NCBI GenBank assembly: GCA_030642005.1
Contig: DAOWOP010000028.1
Coordinates: forward strand, 1 to 21,985
Source: Planctomycetales bacterium
GTDB taxonomy: Bacteria; Planctomycetota; Phycisphaerae; SM23-33
Length of the DNA: 21,985 nt
Reading direction: 5' to 3'
In this document: piece after piece, positions 15,028-21,985 of the stretch
Layout: every line of letters begins with the position of its first letter
How positions within the stretch are numbered: the first letter of the stretch is position 1
Translations under genes and position numbers: made by a program
Notes under the pieces: generated by a model
The model's database searches: none
Seen by the model: the letters and a program-made list of their open reading frames with translations, nothing else
Told to the model about the DNA's origin: nothing

Positions 15028-16302
15028 CTACACGTCCATTTCCGGGCCGATGAGGTCGTCGTACGTTTCTCGTCGGCGGATGATGCGGAACTTGTCGCCT
15101 TCGACGAGGACCTCTGCGGCGCGCGGGCGTGAGTTAAACTGGCTGGATTGTGCGAAGCCGTAGGCGCCGGCTGTGAAGACCGCCAGGAGGTCGCCGCGAG
15201 CGACCTGCGGGAGCATCCGATCCTTGGCGAGGAAGTCCGCCGATTCGCACACCCCGCCGACGACGTCGGCCAGGGCGGTCCCGTCCGGAGCGTAATCAGC
15301 CGACCGCTGCGGCGGCTCTTCCGAAGCCGCTGGCCAGACGAAATGCTCCCCGCCGTACATGGCCGGGCGGATAAGGTCGGTCATCGCGGCGTCGGAGATA
15401 ATGAACTTCCGGTCGAAACCGTCTTTGACATAGACCACCCGCGTCAGGAGGACGCCGGAGTTGGCGGCAATCTGTCGGCCCGGCTCGAGGATAAGTCGCA
15501 GGCCCCTGCCTTCAACAAGCGGAACGATTTCGCTCGCATAGTCCGCCGCCGACGGCGACGACTCATTCTTATAGTCGGCTGCGAACCCCCCGCCGATGTT
15601 CAATGCGTTTATCTCGAAACCCCCGGCCTTCAGGCTGTCGATCAGTCGCAGCGCCTTGCCGATTGCCTCGACGTAAGGCTGGGGCGAAAATATCGGCGAA
15701 CCGAGGTGGAAATGGATTGCGCTGAGCCTGGTGTTGGCGTCGTGGCCGTAAGTTTCGAAAAATCGCTCCGCCCGTTCGATATCGACGCCGAACTTGTTTT
15801 CCTTCTTGCCGGTGGTTGTATAGCGGTGCGTTTTCGGGTCCACGTCGGGATTGACCCGCAATGCGGCGCGGACGGTTGCGCCGGCCTCGGCGGCAAGGCG
15901 CGAGAGGTTCTCGAACTCGGCCTCTGATTCGACGTTGAAATAGGCGATGTCCGCTGATATAGCAGCCTGCAATTCGGCGTCCGTCTTGCCGACTCCGGCG
16001 AAGACGACTTTCGCCATATCGCCGCCGGCCTGGGCGACGCGACGCAACTCCCCGCCGGATACGATGTCGAAACCGGCGTTCTCGGCGGTCAGCAGTTTGA
16101 GAATGTGGACGTTCGAGAGGCTTTTGACGGAGAAGCAGACCAGCGTATCGAGTTTGGCGAATGCCTCGACGATTCGACGGTAATGAAGCCGGAGCGTCGC
16201 CGCCGAATAGACGTACGCCGGCGTGCCGACCTCGTCGGCGATACGATCAACCGGCACATCCTCGCAAAACAATTGTCCGTCTTTGTAGTCAAAGTAATCC
16301 AT
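15028..16302 (-). CDS. lysA: Diaminopimelate decarboxylase
   Basis: It converts meso-diaminopimelate to L-lysine, the last step of lysine synthesis, in the cytoplasm. The 424 residues are close to the family length. The alanine-racemase fold-type III barrel has the PLP lysine in FSVKS (Lys60), HFHLGS (197-202), the GGGF loop (237-240) and EPGR (273-276). The C-terminal domain has GGVCESADFLAKDR with Cys352, the dimer-partner active-site cysteine, and AGAYGFAQSSQFN. YAVKAN, the usual form around the lysine, is here FSVKSL. The start is supported by GAGAG before the ATG. It follows glycerate kinase after 74 bases and precedes a terminator-like repeat, so the two may share a transcript. Confidence 0.93.
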   Translation of the reverse strand: MDYFDYKDGQLFCEDVPVDRIADEVGTPAYVYSAATLRLHYRRIVEAFAKLDTLVCFSVKSLSNVHILKLLTAENAGFDIVSGGELRRVAQAGGDMAKVVFAGVGKTDAELQAAISADIAYFNVESEAEFENLSRLAAEAGATVRAALRVNPDVDPKTHRYTTTGKKENKFGVDIERAERFFETYGHDANTRLSAIHFHLGSPIFSPQPYVEAIGKALRLIDSLKAGGFEINALNIGGGFAADYKNESSPSAADYASEIVPLVEGRGLRLILEPGRQIAANSGVLLTRVVYVKDGFDRKFIISDAAMTDLIRPAMYGGEHFVWPAASEEPPQRSADYAPDGTALADVVGGVCESADFLAKDRMLPQVARGDLLAVFTAGAYGFAQSSQFNSRPRAAEVLVEGDKFRIIRRRETYDDLIGPEMDV

Positions 16303-16376
16303 CAGTTCTCTCGCTTATTGTTTTTGGCCCGACTGCCGGGCGCCGAGCGGGAAAATCTACCATCACCGCAGGGATT

Positions 16377-17510
16377 TCACAACCTTGCATTCCGAATTGC
16401 ATCGACGGTTCTGACTTTGAGCAGGGAGGCCGGATTTCGCATGGCGTCGGCGACAGTGACGCCTTCGCCCACAAGAGGCCTGACCGCAAGGAACATATCT
16501 CGTGGGGCGTCGGGGGCGACCTGGCCGGGGATGCAGATGCAGGGTGCGCCGGCGGCTTCGGCGGCCTTGGCGACGCCGACTGCCGTCTTGCCGGCGGAAG
16601 ATTGCGAGTCGAGTTTGCCTTCGCCGGTGATGACCAGATCCGCCCCTGCGATACGTCGGCCCAGACCGACGGCATCGGCGACGATCTCAATGCCGCTGCG
16701 GAGTTTCGCGCCGGCGAACGCCACCAGCCCAGCCCCAAGTCCGCCAGCAGCGCCTGCGCCGGGCACCGGTTCAACTTCCATGCCGAGTTGTTCACGAATA
16801 ACGGCGGCGAGGTTGGCCAGCCCCGCATCAAGCGTCTCGACCATCTCCGGCGTAGCGCCCTTCTGCGGGCCATAGACCGCCGCCGCCCCTTCCGGACCCG
16901 TCAGCGGATTGGTTACGTCACATGCGACGAGTATTTCACACTGCCCCACGCGCTCGTCGCGGTCGCTGATGTCGATACCCTTGATGTCGCCCAGGTCGCC
17001 GCCCGTCAACCCGCAGGCAAATGCCCTGCCGTCCCGGCTGATGAAAACCACGCCGAGCGCTTGAGCGCATCCGGTTCCGCCGTCGGTGGTAGCCGAGCCG
17101 CCGATACCGATAATCAGCCGATCCGCTCCGGCGTCCAGTGCGGCGAGAATGAGTTGGCCTACGCCGAAGGTCGTGGTCAACAGCGGGTTGCGTTTGTCCG
17201 GCGGGAGAAGTCCCAGCCCGGCGGCTTCGGCCATTTCAATCACAGCGGTATGTTTATCGCCGAGCAGGCCGAATCTTGCCTCGTGCGGCTTGCCCAGCGG
17301 GCCTGCAACTTCGACCGTCCTGAACTGCCCGTCCGTCGCCGCCGCCATCGCCTCGACGGTTCCTTCCCCCCCATCGGCCATGGGGCAAAGGTCGATTTCC
17401 GCCTCCGGCGCAGCCTCGCGCACACCCGCCGCCATCGCACGGGCCACCTCAATGGCTGACAGCGATTCCTTGAACGAGTCAGGAGCGATAACGATTTTTA
17501 AGAAGGTCAT
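16377..17510 (-). CDS. glxK: Glycerate kinase (GlxK/GarK family)
   Basis: It phosphorylates D-glycerate, with ATP, to 2-phosphoglycerate, feeding glyoxylate or serine-derived carbon into glycolysis. The 377 residues match the family length. The motifs are APDSFKESL (9-17), MADGGEGT (44-51), GIGGSATTDGGTG (135-147) and DVTNPLTG. Family members usually begin at the MKIVIAPDSFK position. Here four extra residues (MTFL) precede KIVIAPD, and the ATG itself belongs to a heptamer repeat unit (17504-17510). No Shine-Dalgarno sequence is visible. The repeat insertion has probably replaced the original start region. Expression may be weak or leaderless. Confidence 0.92.
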   Translation of the reverse strand: MTFLKIVIAPDSFKESLSAIEVARAMAAGVREAAPEAEIDLCPMADGGEGTVEAMAAATDGQFRTVEVAGPLGKPHEARFGLLGDKHTAVIEMAEAAGLGLLPPDKRNPLLTTTFGVGQLILAALDAGADRLIIGIGGSATTDGGTGCAQALGVVFISRDGRAFACGLTGGDLGDIKGIDISDRDERVGQCEILVACDVTNPLTGPEGAAAVYGPQKGATPEMVETLDAGLANLAAVIREQLGMEVEPVPGAGAAGGLGAGLVAFAGAKLRSGIEIVADAVGLGRRIAGADLVITGEGKLDSQSSAGKTAVGVAKAAEAAGAPCICIPGQVAPDAPRDMFLAVRPLVGEGVTVADAMRNPASLLKVRTVDAIRNARL

Positions 17511-17545
17511 AGGTCGTAGGTCATAGGTCGTAGGTCATAGGTTGT
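17504..17545 (+). repeat. Left heptamer array of the S23 cassette
   Basis: Six direct units of AGGTCRT with period 7. The alternation of CAT and CGT endings suggests growth by copying 14-base pairs of units. Confidence 0.95.
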
Positions 17546-17570
17546 AGAGAACGGAATTATTTAGAATTAT

Positions 17571-17957
17571 TTATATTCTTACGTTAGTTTTTTTGCTGCT
17601 TCGCAGGCTGTTTACCAGACCCTTGAGTATTCTCTGAACTTCCTCGACAAGATCGAGAATACCTATGAGTTGCTCGCGCTTCACGAATCCGAGTCGCTTG
17701 GCTATCAGTAATTGTGTCTCGATTTCATTTGCCGAGCCTCTGGCGATATCCAGGAACCGAACATAATCATTTCGTCCCGGTCGGCTGTACCCCTCTGCGA
17801 TGTTCGACGGCACGCTTACAGAGGCCCGTCTAATCTGCGAGGCCAAACCAAACCTTTCTTCCGCGGGAAAACTTCTGCTTGCACGATAAACCGCCTCAAC
17901 AAGGTCCATAGCCTTCTGCCAGGCAATAAGGTCTTTGTACCCTTTAATTTTCGCCAT
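17571..17957 (-). CDS. S23/IVP family four-helix-bundle protein
   Basis: The 128-residue protein matches the family first found in intervening sequences of bacterial 23S rRNA genes (TIGR02436 type). Helix 1 has YKDLIAWQKAMDLVEAVYR (7-25). The family signature FGLASQIRRASVSVPSNIAE covers 36-55. YVRFLDIARGSANEIETQL (65-83) is helix 3, and a C-terminal helix runs about 95-118. The fold is shared with Avd, the accessory protein of diversity-generating retroelements, which binds nucleic acid and a reverse transcriptase; no reverse transcriptase is present here. The gene lies between inverted heptamer arrays and interrupts the spacing of two unrelated genes. The molecular role of free-standing members is not established. 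Confidence 0.93.
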   Translation of the reverse strand: MAKIKGYKDLIAWQKAMDLVEAVYRASRSFPAEERFGLASQIRRASVSVPSNIAEGYSRPGRNDYVRFLDIARGSANEIETQLLIAKRLGFVKREQLIGILDLVEEVQRILKGLVNSLRSSKKTNVRI

Positions 17958-17977
17958 GTACTCACCTCTTCTTCCCT

Positions 17978-18005
17978 ACGACCTATGACCTACGACCTAC
18001 GACCT
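17978..18005 (-). repeat. Right heptamer array of the S23 cassette
   Basis: Four units reading AGGTCRT on the minus strand, so inverted relative to the left array. The array has two units fewer than the left. Confidence 0.95.
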
Positions 18006-18012
18006 GTTTTCT

Positions 18013-18891
18013 CTAAACATCCAGCACTTCCAGATTCTTATGAGTATAGGTGCTGCCGACGTTGACGACGTTAATATTTCCGATTTTGCATTTACCCTGC
18101 CAATGTGAATGGCCGCAGAAGACGTGCGTAACTTTTCGGTAAGCCTGAATGGTATCGCCGATTTTATCGGAGCCGAGGTAAGCGGCGGCGAATGCGAATT
18201 TCGCCGGCCTGCCCGTCGGAACCAACTGCCGGAACGGAAGGTGATGCACAAACGCAACAACCTGCCGAATTCGCCCATCGGCCTCGAAGGTCTCCAACTG
18301 CCCGTCGAATCTGCCGACCACGTAATCCAGAAACTCCTCATCGCTCATGTCCATCCGCATATGCGCACCGTCCATCCACCGAACGGCAATATCAAGATGC
18401 CGGTCCGTCAGTTGGTCGCGGAATTTTTCCACAAGCCCGCGATATTCAGCCAGGCGGGCTGCCGCTCCGGGCGAGACCTTGGCGCGGTAAAACTCCAGCG
18501 GGATACCCAGGACCTCATCGCGATAGGAATAATCGTACCAACCAATCGAGCCGGCCAGCCCGGTTTCGCCGATAATCGCCGGTTCGTGATCCAGGACGGA
18601 AAAGCCCGCCTCGGCGGCGACGGACGGGATGATCTTCTCGTACCGCCGGATGGAATCTTCGCCGGGCAGGCACCAGAGGCAGTGATTTCCCGGCACGATG
18701 AACTTTTGGCCTGGGAAATCGGCAAACAGCCTCAGGCAATCCCGCAGGGGTTGGTGTGCCGCCCCGGCAGTATCGCCCACAAGAACCAGCGCATCGGCGT
18801 CGGTCCGGCATACGCGCTCGGCCAGTGCTTCGACAGAAGCGATGCTTCGTCGGATGTCGTAATGCAAATCGGCTGTTACAAGCAGTCGCAT
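18013..18891 (-). CDS. Calcineurin-like metallophosphoesterase
   Basis: The 292-residue protein has the dimetal phosphoesterase motifs in order: DLH (8-10), GDTAG (39-43), GNH (68-70), the HH pair (216-217) and GHSH (260-263). The second motif lacks the aspartate often seen as GDxxD. The likely substrate is a phosphomonoester, phosphodiester or nucleotide, not identifiable from sequence. The start is ATG at 18891 with GGGAGG upstream. A 20-residue longer frame from 18951 is rejected, since it would cover the promoter TATAAT and adds residues before the first beta strand. The S23 cassette lies directly downstream. Confidence 0.88.
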   Translation of the reverse strand: MRLLVTADLHYDIRRSIASVEALAERVCRTDADALVLVGDTAGAAHQPLRDCLRLFADFPGQKFIVPGNHCLWCLPGEDSIRRYEKIIPSVAAEAGFSVLDHEPAIIGETGLAGSIGWYDYSYRDEVLGIPLEFYRAKVSPGAAARLAEYRGLVEKFRDQLTDRHLDIAVRWMDGAHMRMDMSDEEFLDYVVGRFDGQLETFEADGRIRQVVAFVHHLPFRQLVPTGRPAKFAFAAAYLGSDKIGDTIQAYRKVTHVFCGHSHWQGKCKIGNINVVNVGSTYTHKNLEVLDV

Positions 18892-18922
18892 CAAGCCTCC
18901 CGAATTTGAAATCGGCGGTGCG

Positions 18923-18951
18923 ATTATAGTAGGCCCGACCGTCAAGCCCAA
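18923..18951 (-). promoter_or_regulatory. Promoter of the metallophosphoesterase gene
   Basis: On the minus strand TTGGGC (18946-18951), a 17-base spacer and a perfect TATAAT (18923-18928). Predicted transcription starts about 25 bases before the ATG at 18891, which supports that start codon. Confidence 0.5.
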
Positions 18952-19006
18952 AGTTTAACGACCTTGCCTTTTCGTCATTGGTCATTTTGGTTTTCGACGA
19001 GTATCA

Positions 19007-19034
19007 TTGACATCGTTGCGCAGGCCGGTATTAT
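19007..19034 (+). promoter_or_regulatory. Strong sigma-70 promoter of the phosphotransferase gene
   Basis: TTGACA (19007-19012) is a perfect -35 box. After 16 bases comes TATTAT (19029-19034). Predicted transcription starts near 19041, about 40 bases before the ATG. CCGGTA (19025-19030) and TACCGG (19042-19047) form an inverted pair across the -10 box and start point, in operator position. Confidence 0.65.
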
Positions 19035-19079
19035 TCGGCTTTACCGGTCTGATCTGGAAAGGGTTGGCGGGCGCCAAGT

Positions 19080-20117
19080 ATGGACCCGGAACGCAAAACG
19101 TTTGACGCCGTGGAACTGGCCGCCTGTTTGAGCCATTACGACCTCGGCACAATCCACTCGATAAAGGAGTTTCCTCGCGGCTCCCGGCGGTCGCCGAAGG
19201 TGATTATCGAGAGTGAGCGGGGTCGGTTCCTCTTCAAGCGTCGCGCCCGCGGCAAAGACGACATCAAAAAAGTCGCTTTCGCCCATCAGATACAATTGCA
19301 TCTTGCCGGCGAAAATTTCCCCCTGCCCAATCTGATAACCACTCGCCCGGACAACAATTCCATGCTCGTTCTGAACGAGCAGATATACGAACTTTTTGAA
19401 TTCATCCAGGGCGTGGGCTACGACGGCTCGCTTGATGCGACGTTCGACGCGGGGCGTATCCTGGGCCTGTATCACAAACTGCTTGTGAATTTCCAGAGCG
19501 ATTTCCCTCCCCCGAAGGGCAGTTACCACGGTGCAATCGCGGTCGGCGAGGCCATTCTCGACACGATCCCCTCGCTGCCTCTGGAAAGCCGACCCGAACC
19601 GGACGTCTTGATGGAGACGGTCAAGTTCCTTGAGCGGGCTTACCTCCACTGCGCCGCCGACGCCGACAAGGCCGGGCTGAAAGACTGGCCCGCCCAGATC
19701 GTCCACGGGGACTGGCACCCCGGTAACATGCTCTTCCGCGACAAGCTCGTCGCAGCCGTTATAGACTACGACACCGCACGCTTCCAGCAACGGGTCATCG
19801 ACCTGGCCAACGGGACGATCCAGTTCTCTATCATCGGCGGCTCGGAGGACCCGTCCGACTGGCCCGATTACCCCGACAAGACACGTCTGAAGCAGTTCCT
19901 GCTCGGATATGATTCGGTCAACGTAATCAGCAAGGCTGAACTTCAGGTCGTGCCGCTGCTCATGTGCGAGGCGATGGTCGCCGAAGCCGTCCTCCCCATC
20001 GCCGCGACCGGATCGTTCGGACGCATGCAGGGCTTCCCGTTCCTCCAGATGATCCGGCGGAAGGTCAAATGGGTCCTCGACCACCTCGACGAGATAGTCT
20101 CGGTGTTGAAGGACTGA
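19080..20117 (+). CDS. APH-family phosphotransferase
   Basis: The 345-residue protein has the aminoglycoside-phosphotransferase/homoserine-kinase-II fold. Lys53 in FLFKRR matches the ATP-binding lysine. The catalytic loop is HGDWHPGN (209-216) and the metal aspartate lies in VIDYD (227-231). Members phosphorylate homoserine, choline, sugars or antibiotics. Nothing here points to drug resistance, so a metabolic kinase is more likely, substrate unknown. It is transcribed away from the metallophosphoesterase, with 188 bases between the two starts. The Shine-Dalgarno sequence before ATG 19080 is poor. A long antisense frame over the same bases is a shadow. Confidence 0.88.
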   Translation: MDPERKTFDAVELAACLSHYDLGTIHSIKEFPRGSRRSPKVIIESERGRFLFKRRARGKDDIKKVAFAHQIQLHLAGENFPLPNLITTRPDNNSMLVLNEQIYELFEFIQGVGYDGSLDATFDAGRILGLYHKLLVNFQSDFPPPKGSYHGAIAVGEAILDTIPSLPLESRPEPDVLMETVKFLERAYLHCAADADKAGLKDWPAQIVHGDWHPGNMLFRDKLVAAVIDYDTARFQQRVIDLANGTIQFSIIGGSEDPSDWPDYPDKTRLKQFLLGYDSVNVISKAELQVVPLLMCEAMVAEAVLPIAATGSFGRMQGFPFLQMIRRKVKWVLDHLDEIVSVLKD

Positions 20118-20166
20118 CCGGCAAGGCACCGGACATTCGGTATTGGTGACGGCACCCCGTAAAAGA

Positions 20167-20356
20167 GAATGTCGAATATTGAACCCTGGCACGGCAGGCA
20201 TGCCGTGGCCTGACGGCAGGGAATTTCGAATTTTGAAGTAAAAGAAGTAAAAAAAGAAAAAGAGGATGAATGCGTGATGCGCGTGGAGTCTCGTCTTCAC
20301 TTCTTTTTTTTCTGTTACTTCGAAATTCAAAATTCCTTGTTCAATATTCATTATTC
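20167..20356. repeat. Inverted heptamer array (GAATWTY units) with a 33-base insertion
   Basis: The left arm has six 7-base units beginning GAA, in two blocks of three (20167-20187 and 20221-20241). The right arm (20315-20356) has six units in inverted orientation in nearly matching order, ending in the same GAAGTAA unit next to the loop. A GC-rich 33-base segment (20188-20220) splits the left arm exactly at a unit boundary. The loop is purine-rich then T-rich. Confidence 0.85.
20188..20220. repeat. GC-rich palindromic insertion inside the heptamer array
   Basis: It contains CACGGCA-GGCA-TGCCGTG, a 7-base stem with a four-base loop, followed by CTGACGGCAGG. It is absent from the matching place in the right arm. 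A related CCTGCC/GGCAGG palindrome lies near 8011-8041. Confidence 0.6.
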
Positions 20357-20444
20357 ATCTTTTTCGCTGGGTATTGCACGTCAATCGGTTTTACAATAGG
20401 GGTATGGACTTTGATTGTGAGCAAGTTATAGGAAGATTCAAACC

Positions 20445-21985
20445 ATGAGTCCGGCGAACAGCGCCGAACGGCTTGCCGTTTCGCGCCGTTCGATGCCGCA
20501 CCACAGTTCGATCTTCCGCGCAGTGTTCTTCATAACAGTTGACCTGGCCGGTTTTACAGCCGTCAACGCCTTCCTGTATTACCTTTCGACCGGGCGATGG
20601 CTTGACCTGTCGGTGGGCAGTTACAAGGCCGCGATTGCTTCGCCGATCAGCGAGGTGCTCCTGCACCCGTTGAGCATTTTCAATCAGCCATGGATGATGC
20701 TCGCCGCCGGTCTGCTGATAGCGGCGGTCGTTTTTGTTCCGATCATGGTGGCGGTACTTTATCGCCTGAGCGTATCGGCGTTGTTTGTCCTGGCCGTTGC
20801 CGTTGTCGGGCATGCCCCGCTGCTGGCGGTTTTTCTGGCAGGAGGATGCATCATCGCCGGGCGCACCGGCCTGCGACGCGATCTGCCGATGGTGGCGCTG
20901 CTGGCGGGCCTTGCGCCGATAGTTGTGTACTTCTATTTTTTCGCCGGTAGCGACGAGGCATTGCTGCTGCCGCTTCAGAGGCTTTCGGTACGCCTGATTC
21001 TGGTCCTGGCGCTGATAGCGGCAGTGTTGGCCGGGGCCGTTGTGTCGGTCCTGGCGAGGCTCATGCAATTTCGGCCGGGTATAATCTGGCCTGTAATTCT
21101 TGTCCTTCTTTCCGTACCGACATGGGTATTCTTCGAGAGGGTCGGAGTCGATGAACTCGACTACGCACTTATCGCCGCCCGCATCGGTCCCGGAGAAGCG
21201 GTTTTCGCCCCACCCGCGGCCGAAGGTATGTCTTATCCGGTCCGGATTACGACTTTGCCGGTATCGACCCGCTCCGCCTCGCAACCAGCATCGCAGCGGG
21301 CTGTCGCGGCATCCAAACCGGCATTGGCCCTGCTGGTACGCGCCAGAGTGGAACTGGGACGACAGCGAACGACACTTTCGGCTGAATGTGAGAAGTTCAT
21401 CAAGCGGCATCCCGACAGCGCCCGGTCGGCGGCAGTGATGTGGATTATCGCAACGGTAAAAGACATCCGCATCGACAAGCAGGCTCTCGCTGCCGGGTCG
21501 GTCCGGTACCTCTACGCCGGTCCGTCCGCCGAATCGAAGGGCGCCTGGGCGGACCTGGCTGAACGACACCCCCGCCAACCACAGGCGTTTGTCGCGCACC
21601 AACGACTGGGTATCCAGGCGATCCGCGAAGGACGCAGCATCCAGAAGGCGCGAGAGCACCTGCGAATCGCCCAGACGCTCCTGGCGACATATCTGGGGCA
21701 GCAGGAATCGGACCCTCCGGCAGGCCCGGCCGGCGTGTTCACCCCCGCCGAATCCCTGCCGGGACGGGAATACTACCGCAAGATACTCGACGAAACCGAC
21801 AACGTCATCTGGCTGATGGAGACGAACAAGGTCCTCGACGGCGGAATGAAAAACGCCGAGGCATTCAGGGAGTACATGAGGCTCTGGCCGTTTGTCGGCG
21901 CGAAAAGCAAGGAACTGCAAAACCTGGCCAAAGGTTATCAGGACACCAACCTGGCCGATAACTTCCGTCTCATCGCGGCGCTGGC
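20445..21985 (+). CDS. Multi-span membrane protein with soluble TPR-like region, 3' end beyond the window
   Basis: From ATG 20445, 513 codons are open to the window edge with no stop. AGGAAG lies nine bases before the ATG. Hydrophobic segments at about 26-47, 84-105, 109-138, 148-168, 183-205 and 212-230 suggest six or seven membrane helices. From about 235 the chain is soluble, with proline- and serine-rich stretches and then helices that look TPR-like (AHQRLGIQAIREGRSIQKAREHLRIAQ). I do not recognise a family. The architecture resembles planctomycete envelope proteins that combine a membrane core with repeat helices. A 509-residue antisense frame over the same bases is a shadow. Confidence 0.75.
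   Translation, partial: MSPANSAERLAVSRRSMPHHSSIFRAVFFITVDLAGFTAVNAFLYYLSTGRWLDLSVGSYKAAIASPISEVLLHPLSIFNQPWMMLAAGLLIAAVVFVPIMVAVLYRLSVSALFVLAVAVVGHAPLLAVFLAGGCIIAGRTGLRRDLPMVALLAGLAPIVVYFYFFAGSDEALLLPLQRLSVRLILVLALIAAVLAGAVVSVLARLMQFRPGIIWPVILVLLSVPTWVFFERVGVDELDYALIAARIGPGEAVFAPPAAEGMSYPVRITTLPVSTRSASQPASQRAVAASKPALALLVRARVELGRQRTTLSAECEKFIKRHPDSARSAAVMWIIATVKDIRIDKQALAAGSVRYLYAGPSAESKGAWADLAERHPRQPQAFVAHQRLGIQAIREGRSIQKAREHLRIAQTLLATYLGQQESDPPAGPAGVFTPAESLPGREYYRKILDETDNVIWLMETNKVLDGGMKNAEAFREYMRLWPFVGAKSKELQNLAKGYQDTNLADNFRLIAAL

Larger units (their letters stand above)
17504..18005. mobile_element. Putative cassette: S23 gene between inverted AGGTCRT heptamer arrays
   Basis: The left array is 17504-17545, six head-to-tail 7-base units alternating AGGTCAT and AGGTCGT, the last AGGTTGT. 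The right array is 17978-18005, four units in the opposite orientation. Between them is one complete gene for a four-helix-bundle protein. The right array starts seven bases after the metallophosphoesterase stop codon; the left array ends inside the glycerate kinase start codon. No transposase is present. That the element moves is an inference from this layout and from similar gene-less arrays nearby. Confidence 0.6.
20118..20444. other. Intergenic region largely made of an inverted heptamer array
   Basis: No gene is seen. Bases 20167-20356 are the repeat element described next. Bases 20357-20444 hold the upstream signals of the membrane-protein gene, including AGGAAG (20430-20435), but no clear promoter. 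Confidence 0.6.

Noticed and set aside
17571..17957. Avd of a diversity-generating retroelement
   Set aside because: The fold is related, but there is no reverse transcriptase and no template/variable repeat pair in the window.
17504..18005. CRISPR array
   Set aside because: The units are 7 bases, directly adjacent and without spacers, and no cas gene is present.
18892..18951. 20-codon extension of the metallophosphoesterase
   Set aside because: It runs over a TATAAT promoter and adds residues ahead of the first conserved strand; ATG 18891 has GGGAGG.
19041..20351. 436-residue minus-strand frame
   Set aside because: It is antisense to the phosphotransferase with intact HGDWHPGN, and its start lies in a repeat array.
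20391..21920. 509-residue minus-strand frame
   Set aside because: It is very rich in Q, R and H and antisense to a membrane protein with clear hydrophobic segments and a good ribosome site.

Overview
The window looks like a chromosomal segment of a Planctomycetota bacterium, most likely class Phycisphaerae or a relative. This is an inference from gene style, not from a marker phylogeny. The signs are a moderately GC-rich genome with unlinked, loosely packed genes, a very large secreted STN/secretin-like protein with a TPR and coiled-coil middle, an ECF sigma factor beside a YfbK-type VWA protein, and many A/T-rich or purine-rich repeat arrays between genes.

Layout. Positions 1-4824 (minus) hold a 1527-residue exported secretin-like protein and, overlapping its stop codon, a small secreted protein that runs off the left edge. 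Positions 5045-7957 (minus) hold thrS and infC followed by tRNA-Arg(ACG). infC appears to start with AUC, and the usual rpmI-rplT do not follow it. Positions 8307-10862 (minus) hold an alpha-glucan phosphorylase. Positions 11236-11972 (plus) hold a small cupin and a three-helix SemiSWEET/PQ-loop-like membrane protein. Positions 12089-14844 (minus) hold an ECF sigma factor and a membrane-anchored VWA protein whose N-terminus resembles a zinc-less anti-sigma domain. Positions 15028-17510 (minus) hold glycerate kinase and diaminopimelate decarboxylase. Positions 17571-18891 (minus) hold an S23-type four-helix-bundle protein and a metallophosphoesterase. Positions 19080-20117 (plus) hold an APH-family phosphotransferase, and from 20445 (plus) a multi-span membrane protein runs off the right edge.

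Most of these genes are ordinary housekeeping or central metabolism: translation, glycogen breakdown, lysine synthesis and glycerate phosphorylation. The unusual layer is in the gaps. At least eight intergenic places carry short tandem units (period 7 or period 9) arranged as two inverted arms around a short A- or pyrimidine-rich spacer. The unit sequence differs from place to place but the architecture is the same, and the arrays usually begin within a few bases of a stop codon. In one of them (17504-18005) the space between the arms holds the complete S23 four-helix-bundle gene, and the array supplies the start codon of the next gene. I propose that this is a small mobile cassette with gene-less relatives elsewhere in the window. 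Two other copies (11969-12083 and 14896-15019) are near-identical direct repeats bracketing the sigma/VWA module.
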